Source: Streptomyces sp. NBC_00425 (GTDB lineage: Bacteria; Actinomycetota; Actinomycetes; Streptomycetales; Streptomycetaceae). From it: a DNA stretch of 64,000 nucleotides. The stretch lies in NCBI RefSeq assembly GCF_036030735.1, contig NZ_CP107928.1:4030001-4094000 (forward strand), written 5' to 3'. The notes under the pieces are model-generated. The model worked only from the letters and a program-made list of their open reading frames with translations. It did not search any database and was not told the origin of the DNA. This document shows, piece after piece, positions 8,272-18,397 of this stretch. How positions within the stretch are numbered: position 1 is the stretch's first letter; every line of letters starts with the position of its first letter. A program made the position numbers and the translations under genes.

Positions 8272-9630
8272 ATGAAGCAGACCGTCAGGCGCTCCCTGCT
8301 GGTCACCTCCGCGACCCTCGCGGCCCTCGCGCTGACCGCCCCCGTCTCGCTCGCCGCGCCGATCCCGCCCCCGTCGGCGCCCCGTTCGCCCTCGGCGTCG
8401 CCGCCCGCCTCGGCGTCGGCCTCGCCGTCCGCCGGAGCCTCGAAGCGGGCCTCGGCGTCCGCCGCTCCCTCGGTCACTCCCCCGGCGAAGATGTCGACCG
8501 TGGGCGGCGCCCGGCTCGGCCAGGCCGGCACCCAGGTGACGATCGCGGGCGGCGCGCCGGTGCTGCCGAAGGACCTCACGGCGCGGTCGTGGATCGTCGC
8601 GGACGCCGAGTCGGGCGATGTGCTCGCCTCGCACAACGCGCACTGGCGGCTGCCCCCGGCGAGCACGATGAAGATGCTGTTCGCCGACACCGTGCTGCCT
8701 CGTTTCCCCCGGGCCACCGTGCACAAGGTCGACCCGAAGGACCTGGCCGGCATCGGCTCGGGCTCCAGCCTCGTCGGCATAAAGGAGGGCGAGACGTATA
8801 CGGTCCACGACCTGTGGCTCGGCGTCTTCCTGCGGTCGGGCAACGACGCCGTGCACGTCCTGTCCGCGATGAACGGCGGCGTCGCCGCCACGGTCGCCCA
8901 GATGAACGAGCACGCCGGCGAACTGCAGGCCCTCGACACCCACGTCGTCTCCCCGGACGGCTACGACGCGCCCGGGCAGGTCTCCTCGGCGTACGACCTG
9001 ACGCTGTTCGCCCGTTCGGGCCTGCAGAAGAAGGACTTCCGGGAGTACTGCTCGACCGTCTCGGCCAAGTTCCCCGGCGAGACGACGAAGAACAAGAAGG
9101 GAAAGACCAGCCGCGGGACCTTCGAGATCCAGAACACCAACCGGCTGCTGAGCGGCGACTACGACATCTCCCAGTACCCGGGCATCGCGGGCGTCAAGAA
9201 CGGCAACACCACCAACGCGGGCGCCACCTTCACCGGCGTCGCCGAGCGCAACGGCAAGGTGCTGCTCGTCACGGTCATGAACCCGGAGAAGTCCGACCAC
9301 AACGAGGTCTACAAGGAGACCGCCGCCCTGTTCGACTGGGGGTTCCAGGCGGCCGGCAAGGTTACTCCGGTGGGCGAGCTGGTCGCGCCGAGGAACGCCG
9401 CGCAGCCGAGCGCCCAGCCCGGCGCGAACCCGTCCGCGGGGACGGGGCAGGCGGGCGGCGCGGGGAACGCGTCGGCGAAGCCGGTGGCGGGCGCGGTGGC
9501 GGACGACGGCTCCGGCGGCATGTGGATCGCGCTGGCGATCACCGGCGGTCTGTTGGTGCTGCTCGCGGGCGGCGCGTGGCTGGTCAACCGGCGCTGGCCG
9601 CTGCCGGACCTGGTACGACGTCGTCGCTGA
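8272..9630 (+). CDS. D-alanyl-D-alanine carboxypeptidase, peptidase S11 (KNG variant)
   Basis: 452 residues: signal peptide (SLLVTSATLAALALTAPVSLAA), an Ala/Ser/Pro-rich linker, the S11 domain, another low-complexity linker, and a C-terminal helix (MWIALAITGGLLVLLAGGAWL) followed by a basic tail. Catalytic motifs: SxxK as STMK (S131, K134) and SxN as SGN (S189). The third motif, normally KTG or KSG, reads KNG (K309, in GVKNGNT). The product should trim the terminal D-Ala of peptidoglycan stem peptides at the outer membrane face. A GTG at 8260 is an alternative start. The 3' end overlaps the convergent YihY gene by 47 bp. Confidence 0.88.
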   Translation: MKQTVRRSLLVTSATLAALALTAPVSLAAPIPPPSAPRSPSASPPASASASPSAGASKRASASAAPSVTPPAKMSTVGGARLGQAGTQVTIAGGAPVLPKDLTARSWIVADAESGDVLASHNAHWRLPPASTMKMLFADTVLPRFPRATVHKVDPKDLAGIGSGSSLVGIKEGETYTVHDLWLGVFLRSGNDAVHVLSAMNGGVAATVAQMNEHAGELQALDTHVVSPDGYDAPGQVSSAYDLTLFARSGLQKKDFREYCSTVSAKFPGETTKNKKGKTSRGTFEIQNTNRLLSGDYDISQYPGIAGVKNGNTTNAGATFTGVAERNGKVLLVTVMNPEKSDHNEVYKETAALFDWGFQAAGKVTPVGELVAPRNAAQPSAQPGANPSAGTGQAGGAGNASAKPVAGAVADDGSGGMWIALAITGGLLVLLAGGAWLVNRRWPLPDLVRRRR

Positions 9631-10501
9631 CGTCGATGTCCCCGGGCTCGTCGGGTGCGCTGCCGGTCGCCGTCCAGGCCGCGCAGTACAGGACCAGCTT
9701 CGCGGTGAAGTTGATCCACAGCAGCAGGGCGATGGGCACGCCGAACGCGCCGTACATGCTCTTCGCGGCCACGCCCTGCATGTATCCGCTCAGCAGCAGC
9801 TTCAGCAGCTCGAAGCCGACGGCGCCGATGAACGCGGCGACGACGAGCCGGCGGCGGCCCGGTTCGACGCCCGGCAGCAGGGTGAGGACGTAGAGCAGCA
9901 GCAGGAAGTCGGCGAGGACGGCGACGGCGAACGCGGCGGACCGCAGCAGGACGCTGCCCCAGCCGGCCTGGTCGATGCCTAGTTCGTCCGTGATCCAGTC
10001 GACCAGCGCCGAGGCGACGGTGGAGATCGCGAGGGTGAGCAGGAGCGCGCCGCCGAGCCCGACGAGGACACCGGCGTCCTTCGCCTTGGCGAGGACCGGG
10101 TTCTCGTCCTTGTCGGGCAGCTCCCACACCGCGCGCAGGCAGTCCCGCATCTGCCCGACCCAGCCGATGCCGGTGAGCAGCAGGACGGCGCCGGCGATGG
10201 ACCCGATCGTGCCGGCGTTCTCGACCAGTCCGTTGATGTCGATCTGGTCGGAGATGCCGGGGACCTGGTCGGCGATCTTGTCCTGGAGTTCCTGCTGCCG
10301 GGACTCGCTCAGCGTGGCGGCGGCGACGGCTGCGGCGACGGTGAGCAGCGGGAAGAGCGCGACGAAGCTGACGAACGTCATCGCGGCGGCGAGCCGCGTC
10401 CACTTCACGCGGTCCAGGCGCTCGTACGACCGCCACGCGTGCGTGGCCATGAGACGCGCGACCGCCGGCCCGATCCCGGGCAGCTTGCTGAGCCAGTCCA
10501 T
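9584..10501 (-). CDS. YihY/virulence factor BrkB family membrane protein
   Basis: 305 residues with six hydrophobic segments and the YihY family hallmark near the N-terminus (LAAAMTFVSFVALFPLL). The C-terminus is an acidic tail (DEPGDIDVSDD). The family was once misannotated as RNase BN; its actual role is unsettled and a transport function is often assumed. The ATG at 10501 gives the usual family N-terminus (MDWLSKLPGIG). The last 47 bp overlap the 3' end of the convergent carboxypeptidase gene, so each tail is coded on both strands there. Confidence 0.88.
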   Translation of the reverse strand: MDWLSKLPGIGPAVARLMATHAWRSYERLDRVKWTRLAAAMTFVSFVALFPLLTVAAAVAAATLSESRQQELQDKIADQVPGISDQIDINGLVENAGTIGSIAGAVLLLTGIGWVGQMRDCLRAVWELPDKDENPVLAKAKDAGVLVGLGGALLLTLAISTVASALVDWITDELGIDQAGWGSVLLRSAAFAVAVLADFLLLLYVLTLLPGVEPGRRRLVVAAFIGAVGFELLKLLLSGYMQGVAAKSMYGAFGVPIALLLWINFTAKLVLYCAAWTATGSAPDEPGDIDVSDDVVPGPAAASAG

Positions 10502-10716
10502 GAGCCCACTCTGCCCTGCTCCGGGAGGATGACGCCGGGGGGAGGGGTACGAGTACGCCGACGCCACCGAAACTCCGGCAATATCGAGCCACATCTCATT
10601 AATCGCCCATTTCGGGGATGATCGTCACGTTTCACGACCGGTCGCCCGAGCAGGGGCGATACGGTCGCCGACATGCCTGCCGAGACCGTTCCCGGCACCG
10701 TCGCTCAGGAGCCCCT

Positions 10717-11472
10717 ATGAAGGACGCCTCCGGCCTCCCCCAGTCCCTGCTCGTCCTCGGCGGCACGTCCGAGATCGCCCTGGCCACCGCGCGCCGGCTG
10801 ATCGCCCGCCGCACCCGCACGGTGTGGCTGGCCGGGCGGCCGTCGCCGGCCCTGGAGTCGGCCGCCGCGAAGCTGCGGCTGCTGGGGGCGGACGTCCACA
10901 CCGTGCCGTTCGACGCGCTGGACCCGGAGTCCCACGAGACGGTCCTCGGGAAGGTCTTCGCCGAGGGCGACGTCGACCTGGTGCTGCTCGCCTTCGGCGT
11001 CCTCGGCGACCAGGCGAACGACGAGCGCGAGCCGGCGGCCGCGGTGCGCGTCGCGCAGACCAACTACACGGGGGCGGTGTCCGCCGGCCTGATCGCCGCG
11101 CAGGCCCTGCAGGCGCAGGGACACGGCTCGCTGGTGGTGTTCTCGTCGGTGGCCGCCGAGCGGGCCCGCCGCTCCAACTTCATCTACGGCTCCAGCAAGG
11201 CCGGCCTCGACGCCTTCGCCCAGGGTCTGGGCGACGCCCTGCACGGCACCGGCGTCCACGTCATGGTCGTCCGCCCCGGGTTCGTGCGGACGGCGAAGAC
11301 GGCCGGGCGGGAGGAGACGCCGCCGACGACCACCCCGGAGGAGGTCGCCACGGCCGTCGAACTGGGACTGCGGCGCCGCTCGGAGACGGTCTGGGCGCCC
11401 GGGGTGCTGCGCGCGGTGATGTCCGCCCTGCGCCACCTGCCGCGGGGCCTGTTCCGGCGACTGCCGCTCTGA
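10717..11472 (+). CDS. SDR oxidoreductase, DprE2-like (decaprenylphospho-2-keto-pentose reductase)
   Basis: 251 residues of a classical short-chain dehydrogenase: nucleotide-binding segment LLVLGGTSEIALATA, YGSSK as the YxxxK catalytic pair, and SS in VVFSSVAAE as catalytic serine region. GGTSEIA and the overall length fit the DprE2 family, which in mycobacteria reduces decaprenylphosphoryl-2-keto-ribose to the arabinose donor. Streptomyces lacks a mycobacterial arabinogalactan and no dprE1 is adjacent, so its substrate here is uncertain. The ATG at 10717 follows CAGGAG. A 32-bp tandem duplication begins in the last codons (see repeat). Confidence 0.8.
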   Translation: MKDASGLPQSLLVLGGTSEIALATARRLIARRTRTVWLAGRPSPALESAAAKLRLLGADVHTVPFDALDPESHETVLGKVFAEGDVDLVLLAFGVLGDQANDEREPAAAVRVAQTNYTGAVSAGLIAAQALQAQGHGSLVVFSSVAAERARRSNFIYGSSKAGLDAFAQGLGDALHGTGVHVMVVRPGFVRTAKTAGREETPPTTTPEEVATAVELGLRRRSETVWAPGVLRAVMSALRHLPRGLFRRLPL

Positions 11473-11536
11473 ACCGGTCGGCCCTGGACCGGCTGCCGCT
11501 CTGAACCGGTCGACCCTGGACCGGCTGCCGCTCTGA
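11461..11536. repeat. 32-bp tandem duplication spanning the stop codon of the DprE2-like gene
   Basis: The unit starting CTGCCGCTCTGAACCGGTCG occurs at 11461-11492 and 11493-11524 with a single G/A difference, and its first 12 bases recur at 11525-11536. Each copy contains the codons for LPL and the TGA, so the gene end has been duplicated downstream without altering the protein. Confidence 0.9.
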
Positions 11537-11552
11537 GCCCGCCGGACGGGAC

Positions 11553-12131
11553 TCAGCGGGCCGGCAGGGAACCCCGGTCGACGTGGGCGGCCTGCGGGGG
11601 CACCACCGTGCCGCCGAAGGGGTACTCGCGGAGCTTGCGCCAGACGCCGTCGGCTCCCTGTTCGGCGAGGGCGAAGCCGGTGCAGGGCCACTCGGCCTCG
11701 TAGCCGGCGAGCTCCTGGAAGGCCCGGTCCATCGCCGCCTCGTCGATGCCGTGCGCGACGGTGACGTGCGGGTGGTACGGGAACTGCAGCTCACGCACGA
11801 GGGGCCCGGAGGCGTCCCGGATGCGCTGCTGGAGCCGAGCGCAGGTCTCCGCGCCCTGAACGACCCTCAGGTAGACCACCGGCGACAGCGGCCGGAACGT
11901 CCCGGTGCCGGACAGCCGCATCGGGAAGGGCCGGCCGGCCGCCGCGACCTCGGCGAGGTGCGCCTCGACGGCGGGCAGCGCGCCCGCGTCGATCTCGGTC
12001 GGCGGCAGGAGCGTGACGTGGGTGGGGATGCCGTGAGCCGCGGCGTCGCCGAAGCCTGTGCGCCGCTCCTGGAGCAGGCTGCCGTGAGGCTCCGGGACCG
12101 CGATCGACACGCCGATCGTTACGGTCCCCAC
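11553..12131 (-). CDS. 2'-5' RNA ligase (LigT/2H phosphoesterase) superfamily protein
   Basis: 192 residues with two HxT motifs of the 2H phosphoesterase fold, HVTLLPP and HVTVAHG, about 90 residues apart. These provide the two catalytic histidines. Family members include RNA cyclic phosphodiesterases (ThpR) and relatives acting on 2',3'-cyclic or 2'-5' linked nucleotides; the substrate here is unknown. The GTG at 12131 was chosen because AGGAG precedes it by 5 nt; an ATG six codons upstream is possible. It lies downstream of trpS on the same strand. Confidence 0.85.
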   Translation of the reverse strand: MGTVTIGVSIAVPEPHGSLLQERRTGFGDAAAHGIPTHVTLLPPTEIDAGALPAVEAHLAEVAAAGRPFPMRLSGTGTFRPLSPVVYLRVVQGAETCARLQQRIRDASGPLVRELQFPYHPHVTVAHGIDEAAMDRAFQELAGYEAEWPCTGFALAEQGADGVWRKLREYPFGGTVVPPQAAHVDRGSLPAR

Positions 12132-12307
12132 GTCTTCTCCTGTCGTCATGTCGTGATGGCGGGGTGTGGTGCCGGGTTCGTACTCAGTCGTACGGCTATC
12201 GACTGTACGACCACCGCTGTGCTCTGGGCAGGCGCAGACGGAGTGATGTGCAGCGCTCTGCCGCGGGGAACATGTGTGCGGTGCGCCCCGAGTGCTTCGA
12301 AGCGCCT

Positions 12308-14985
<2,678 letters not shown>

Positions 14986-14997
14986 ACCGGGTACGGG

Positions 14998-16185
14998 TCA
15001 GAGGATCACGTGCGGGACGAAGCGGGCGTACTCGTCCGTGATCAGGCCGGCGGACTCCCGGATGCCGAGGCCGGCCGACTCCCCGTCCACGACCCAGGCG
15101 CCGAGGACGACGTGGTTGCCGTCGAAGGCGGGAAGCGGTTCGAGCTGCTGGTAGCAGCAGGGCTCGTCGTCGCGGACGACGGGAGCGGCGCCCTTCTCGT
15201 GGATCGTGACGCCGGCCCCCTCACGGCCCAGCAGCGGCTTGGCGACGTAGCCGGTGGTCGCCGCGAGGTCGCGCGGGCCGTCGAGGTAGGCGGGCAGCAG
15301 GTGCGGGTGGCCGGGGTTCAGTTCCCACAGGACGGCGAGCAGCGCCTTGTTGCTGAGGAGCATCTTCCAGGCGGGCTCGATCCACAGGGTGCTGCCGGTG
15401 CCGCCGCCGTTGTCGAGGGTGTCGAGGACATGGCCGGCGAAGCGGTCGGTGGTGAGCCATTCCCAGGGGTAGAGCTTGAAGCAGCTGCGGATGAAGCGGA
15501 GTTGCCCGTCGACGAAGCGGCCGGACAGCGGGTCGAAGCCGATCTCCTCCATGGAGATCCAGTCGGTGTCCAGGCCGGCCTGTTCGGCGGTCTCCTTGAG
15601 GTAGGCGACCGTCATCAGGTCCTCGCCGAGCTCGTCGGCCGAGGAGTGCGCGAAGTAGAGGGGGTTGCCGGGCGGGAGCAGCGCGGCCTGCTTCCTCCAG
15701 GCGGCGACCAGGCGTTCGTGCAGGGAGTTCCACTGGTCGGCTCCGGGGAAGCGGTCCTCCATCCAGAACCACTGGGGGGAGGCGGCCTCCACGAGGGAGG
15801 TGGGGGTGTCGGCGTTGTACTCCAGGAGTTTCGCCGGGCCCGTCCCGTCGTAGCGGAGGTCGAACCGGCCGTAGACGGAGGGGAGTTCGGTGCGCCGCCG
15901 CCAGGCCTCGGCGACCGCAGCGGCGATCCGCGGGTCGGTGATGCCGAGGTCGGCGAGGCGGTCCGCGTCCACCAGGTGCCCGGCCGCCGCCAGGCACAGG
16001 GCGTGCAGCTCCTCGACGGTCTCCTCCAGCGCCTCGACCTCGTCGAGGGTGAAGGCGTAGTACGCGCTCTCGTCCCAGTAGGGGCGCAGGCTGCCGTCGG
16101 GGTGACGGGTGAGGGGGTAGACGAGGCCCTGTTCCTCGACGGTGCGCTGCCAGCCGGGGCGGGGTTCGACGGTGTGACGTCGCAT
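14998..16185 (-). CDS. Glutathionylspermidine synthase-like ATP-grasp protein (YgiC-type)
   Basis: 395 residues covering the synthetase half of glutathionylspermidine synthase: YGRFDLRYDG and LLEYNADTPTSL near the middle, IEPAWKMLLSNKALL, and the glycine-rich KPLLGREGAGV nucleotide loop. No amidase domain is present, as in E. coli YgiC/YjfC. Streptomyces makes mycothiol rather than glutathione, so the true substrate is unknown; an amine-peptide ligation is inferred. A small lipoprotein gene lies 57 bp upstream on the same strand, echoing the ygiB-ygiC pairing. The ATG at 16185 starts the conserved MRRHTVEPRPGW segment. Confidence 0.85.
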   Translation of the reverse strand: MRRHTVEPRPGWQRTVEEQGLVYPLTRHPDGSLRPYWDESAYYAFTLDEVEALEETVEELHALCLAAAGHLVDADRLADLGITDPRIAAAVAEAWRRRTELPSVYGRFDLRYDGTGPAKLLEYNADTPTSLVEAASPQWFWMEDRFPGADQWNSLHERLVAAWRKQAALLPPGNPLYFAHSSADELGEDLMTVAYLKETAEQAGLDTDWISMEEIGFDPLSGRFVDGQLRFIRSCFKLYPWEWLTTDRFAGHVLDTLDNGGGTGSTLWIEPAWKMLLSNKALLAVLWELNPGHPHLLPAYLDGPRDLAATTGYVAKPLLGREGAGVTIHEKGAAPVVRDDEPCCYQQLEPLPAFDGNHVVLGAWVVDGESAGLGIRESAGLITDEYARFVPHVIL

Positions 16186-16242
16186 GGGTGACGGTGTCCT
16201 GTTCAGCCGCTCGGTCGTCGGTTCGCCGGGTCGTCCGGTCGG

Positions 16243-16617
16243 TCAGCCGCCGGAGCTGCCCTTGTGGCTGCCGCCGTCGCCGTCCCCGCCGAAGCCGCCG
16301 CGGTCGACGCCGGCGCCGCCGCCGCTGCTCGACCCGCCGGAACCGCCGGACCCCTTGCCCGGCTTGCCGAGGGAGCCGCCGTCGACCCAGGAGCCCTGCT
16401 TCTTGCCGCCGTAGTACCAGACGCCGTTCGACGTGCTCTTGGAGGACTTGCAGTTCTTGTCGGCGACGACCTTGTACCCCTTGGCGAGGGTGTAGCTGTC
16501 GCGGTCGACGCAGCGCTTGTCGGGGTCGGAGGAGCAGGCGGTGAGTGCGGTGGCGAGCAGCCCCACGCCTCCGAGCACGACCGTGCCCGAACGAAGTCGT
16601 CGACGGGTTTCCGCCAT
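16243..16617 (-). CDS. Small lipoprotein with Gly/Ser-rich tail
   Basis: 124 residues. The type II signal peptide ends in the lipobox LTAC, followed by SSDPDKRC. A short domain with three cysteines after the lipid-modified one (CVDRDSYT, NCKSSK) and WYYGGKKQG comes next, then a 40-residue Gly/Ser/Asp tail ending in HKGSSGG. The ATG at 16617 has GGGGGAG upstream. It is probably secreted and anchored to the membrane. It lies directly upstream of the YgiC-like ATP-grasp gene and is likely in one operon with it. By layout it resembles E. coli YgiB (DUF1190), though sequence similarity is not obvious to me. Confidence 0.8.
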   Translation of the reverse strand: MAETRRRLRSGTVVLGGVGLLATALTACSSDPDKRCVDRDSYTLAKGYKVVADKNCKSSKSTSNGVWYYGGKKQGSWVDGGSLGKPGKGSGGSGGSSSGGGAGVDRGGFGGDGDGGSHKGSSGG

Positions 16618-16736
16618 GTCCGTGTCTCCCCCTGTGCGCATCGCCCCTACGGCGATTTCCGGTCGACAGCCTAGACATCGGGGTGGGAGCGCCCGAAGGC
16701 GGCCCGAAGGCAACCCACTCGCCTACAGTCCGTTTC

Positions 16737-17597
16737 GTGCTCTTGGGAATGGTGTGCGCGCTCGGTGCGGCGGTCTGCTTCGGTGCGGCGACGGTGTTGC
16801 AGGCGATGGCGGCGCGGGCGGCGGCCGCCGAGGGCGGCGCCGGGAGCGGTCACGGAGGGGACGCGGCGCTGCTGCTGCGGGCCGTGCGGCAGTGGCGGTA
16901 TCTGGCGGGGCTGGGGCTGGACGGGCTGGGGTTCGTGTTCCAGATCGTCGCGCTGCGGTCGGTGCCGATCTACGCCGTGGGGGCGGCCCTCGCATCGAGC
17001 CTCGCGGTGACGGCGGTGGTCGCCGCGCGACTGCTGCACGTGCGGCTGAGCCGGATCGAGTGGGCGGCCGTGGCGGTGGTGTGCGCGGGGCTCGCGATGC
17101 TGGGGCTGGCCTCCGGTGCGGAGGGGGAGGAGAGCGGGCCGGCCGCCCTGCCGTGGGCGATGCTCGGCGCGGCGGTCGCGATGCTCGGCCTGGGGCTGGT
17201 CGGCGGGCGGCTGCCGGAGCGGGGGCGGGCGCTGGTGCTGGGCCTGGGCGCGGGATGCGGGTTCGGGGTGGTGGAGGTGGCGGTGCGGTTGATCGACTCG
17301 GTGTCCCCCGTGGAACTGCTGACCGACCCGGCCCTGTACGCGCTGCTGCTGGGCGGTGGGGCCGCGTTCCTGCTGCTGACGACGGCCCTGCAGCGGGGGT
17401 CGGTGACGACGGCCACGGCGGGGATGGTGATCGGGGAGACGATCGGGCCGGCGCTGGTGGGCGTGGTGTGGCTGGGCGACCGCACCCGGGAGGGGCTGGC
17501 GTGGCTGGCCGTGCTGGGCTTCGCGGTCGCCGTCGCGGGGGCGCTGGCGCTGGCCCGGTTCGGGGAGGCGCCGGAAACGGCGCCGCCTTCGGAATGA
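16737..17597 (+). CDS. DMT-superfamily (EamA-like) integral membrane transporter
   Basis: 286 residues with about nine or ten hydrophobic segments arranged as two EamA-like halves. The first begins MLLGMVCALGAAVCFGAATVLQAMA; the second half has GAAFLLLTTALQRGSVTTATAGMVIGE. Such proteins export small metabolites. The GTG at 16737 is chosen because the first helix begins there; no strong ribosome site is visible and the ATG four codons later is an alternative. It lies between the lipoprotein gene (divergent) and the p-aminobenzoate gene island (same strand, 149 bp on), so a role in export for that island is possible but unproven. Confidence 0.8.
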   Translation: MLLGMVCALGAAVCFGAATVLQAMAARAAAAEGGAGSGHGGDAALLLRAVRQWRYLAGLGLDGLGFVFQIVALRSVPIYAVGAALASSLAVTAVVAARLLHVRLSRIEWAAVAVVCAGLAMLGLASGAEGEESGPAALPWAMLGAAVAMLGLGLVGGRLPERGRALVLGLGAGCGFGVVEVAVRLIDSVSPVELLTDPALYALLLGGGAAFLLLTTALQRGSVTTATAGMVIGETIGPALVGVVWLGDRTREGLAWLAVLGFAVAVAGALALARFGEAPETAPPSE

Positions 17598-17690
17598 AGG
17601 TCGTCCGGTGACCTCGGCTGCTCGTCCGGTGATCAACCGGATGCGCAGCCGCTCTTTTCTTTTCGATTCCGGCCGCAGCGGTGACGAGAC

Positions 17691-17715
17691 CTGCCGAAAG
17701 CCTCTTTTCGGACAG
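17691..17715 (+). terminator. Weak hairpin after the DMT transporter gene
   Basis: CTGCCGAAA and TTTCGGACAG form an imperfect stem in the gap before the ABM-like gene. No long T-tract follows. Confidence 0.3.
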
Positions 17716-17746
17716 CAGGCGACACTGGTGAAAGTTTGAAGAACCT

Positions 17747-18367
17747 GTGAACGCAAGCGCTCTCTGGCGCGTACTCGACGGTGTGACCAGTAATCCCGTC
17801 ACCGTCACCGCCGCTTATCACGTGGTGCCGGGCCGAGAGGCCGACTTTCATTCCTGGGGGTGGGGGATGCTGGGCGCGAGCGCACAGCAGCCCGGATTTC
17901 TGGGAGGTGGTGTACTCGTCGACGAAGGGGCGGAATGGCATGTGGTCTATCGCTTCGTCAGCGAGGGCGCGGCGCGCGCCTGGGAGGACTCCGCCGACCG
18001 GGTGCGGTGGGACGCCCGGACGCAGGGTATCGCCCGGCAGACGGACCGACGCAGCGTACGGGGCTCCAGAGCGTGGTTCGACGCCCAGACGCCCGCGCCG
18101 AAGCCGCAGACCCCACCGGGTCCGCCGTCGAAATGGAAGTTGTGGTTCGTGAATATGAGCGCCGTTTTCCCGCCGGTGCTCCTCTTCAATATCATCGTGC
18201 TTCCCTATCTCGGCGGACTCAATCCTTTCGTGCGCACGCTGCTGTTATGTCTGTGCGTGACGGCCCTCGTCACCTGGATTCTCATGCCCCGCCTCCAGCG
18301 TTTCTTCAAGAAATGGCTGTATCCACCGCTCCAGGCACTCCGCGGTCGCCACAAACGCACCGCGTAG
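17747..18367 (+). CDS. ABM-like domain protein with C-terminal membrane helices; contains a TTA codon
   Basis: 206 residues from GTG. Residues about 15-100 resemble the antibiotic-biosynthesis-monooxygenase (ferredoxin-like) fold: VTVTAAYHVVPGREADFHSW and then FLGGGVLVDEGAEWHVVYRF. A Pro-rich linker leads to two membrane helices (MSAVFPPVLLFNIIVLPYL and LLLCLCVTALVTWILM) and a basic tail. ABM-with-membrane-tail proteins are seen in Streptomyces but their role is unknown. Codon 167 (18245-18247) is TTA, and base use is less GC-rich than in neighbours, especially in the membrane part. It is the first gene of the p-aminobenzoate island, 30 bp before pabAB. Confidence 0.78.
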   Translation: MNASALWRVLDGVTSNPVTVTAAYHVVPGREADFHSWGWGMLGASAQQPGFLGGGVLVDEGAEWHVVYRFVSEGAARAWEDSADRVRWDARTQGIARQTDRRSVRGSRAWFDAQTPAPKPQTPPGPPSKWKLWFVNMSAVFPPVLLFNIIVLPYLGGLNPFVRTLLLCLCVTALVTWILMPRLQRFFKKWLYPPLQALRGRHKRTA

Positions 18368-18397
18368 GCCAGAGAACGACCCTAGGGAGGTGGGCGG

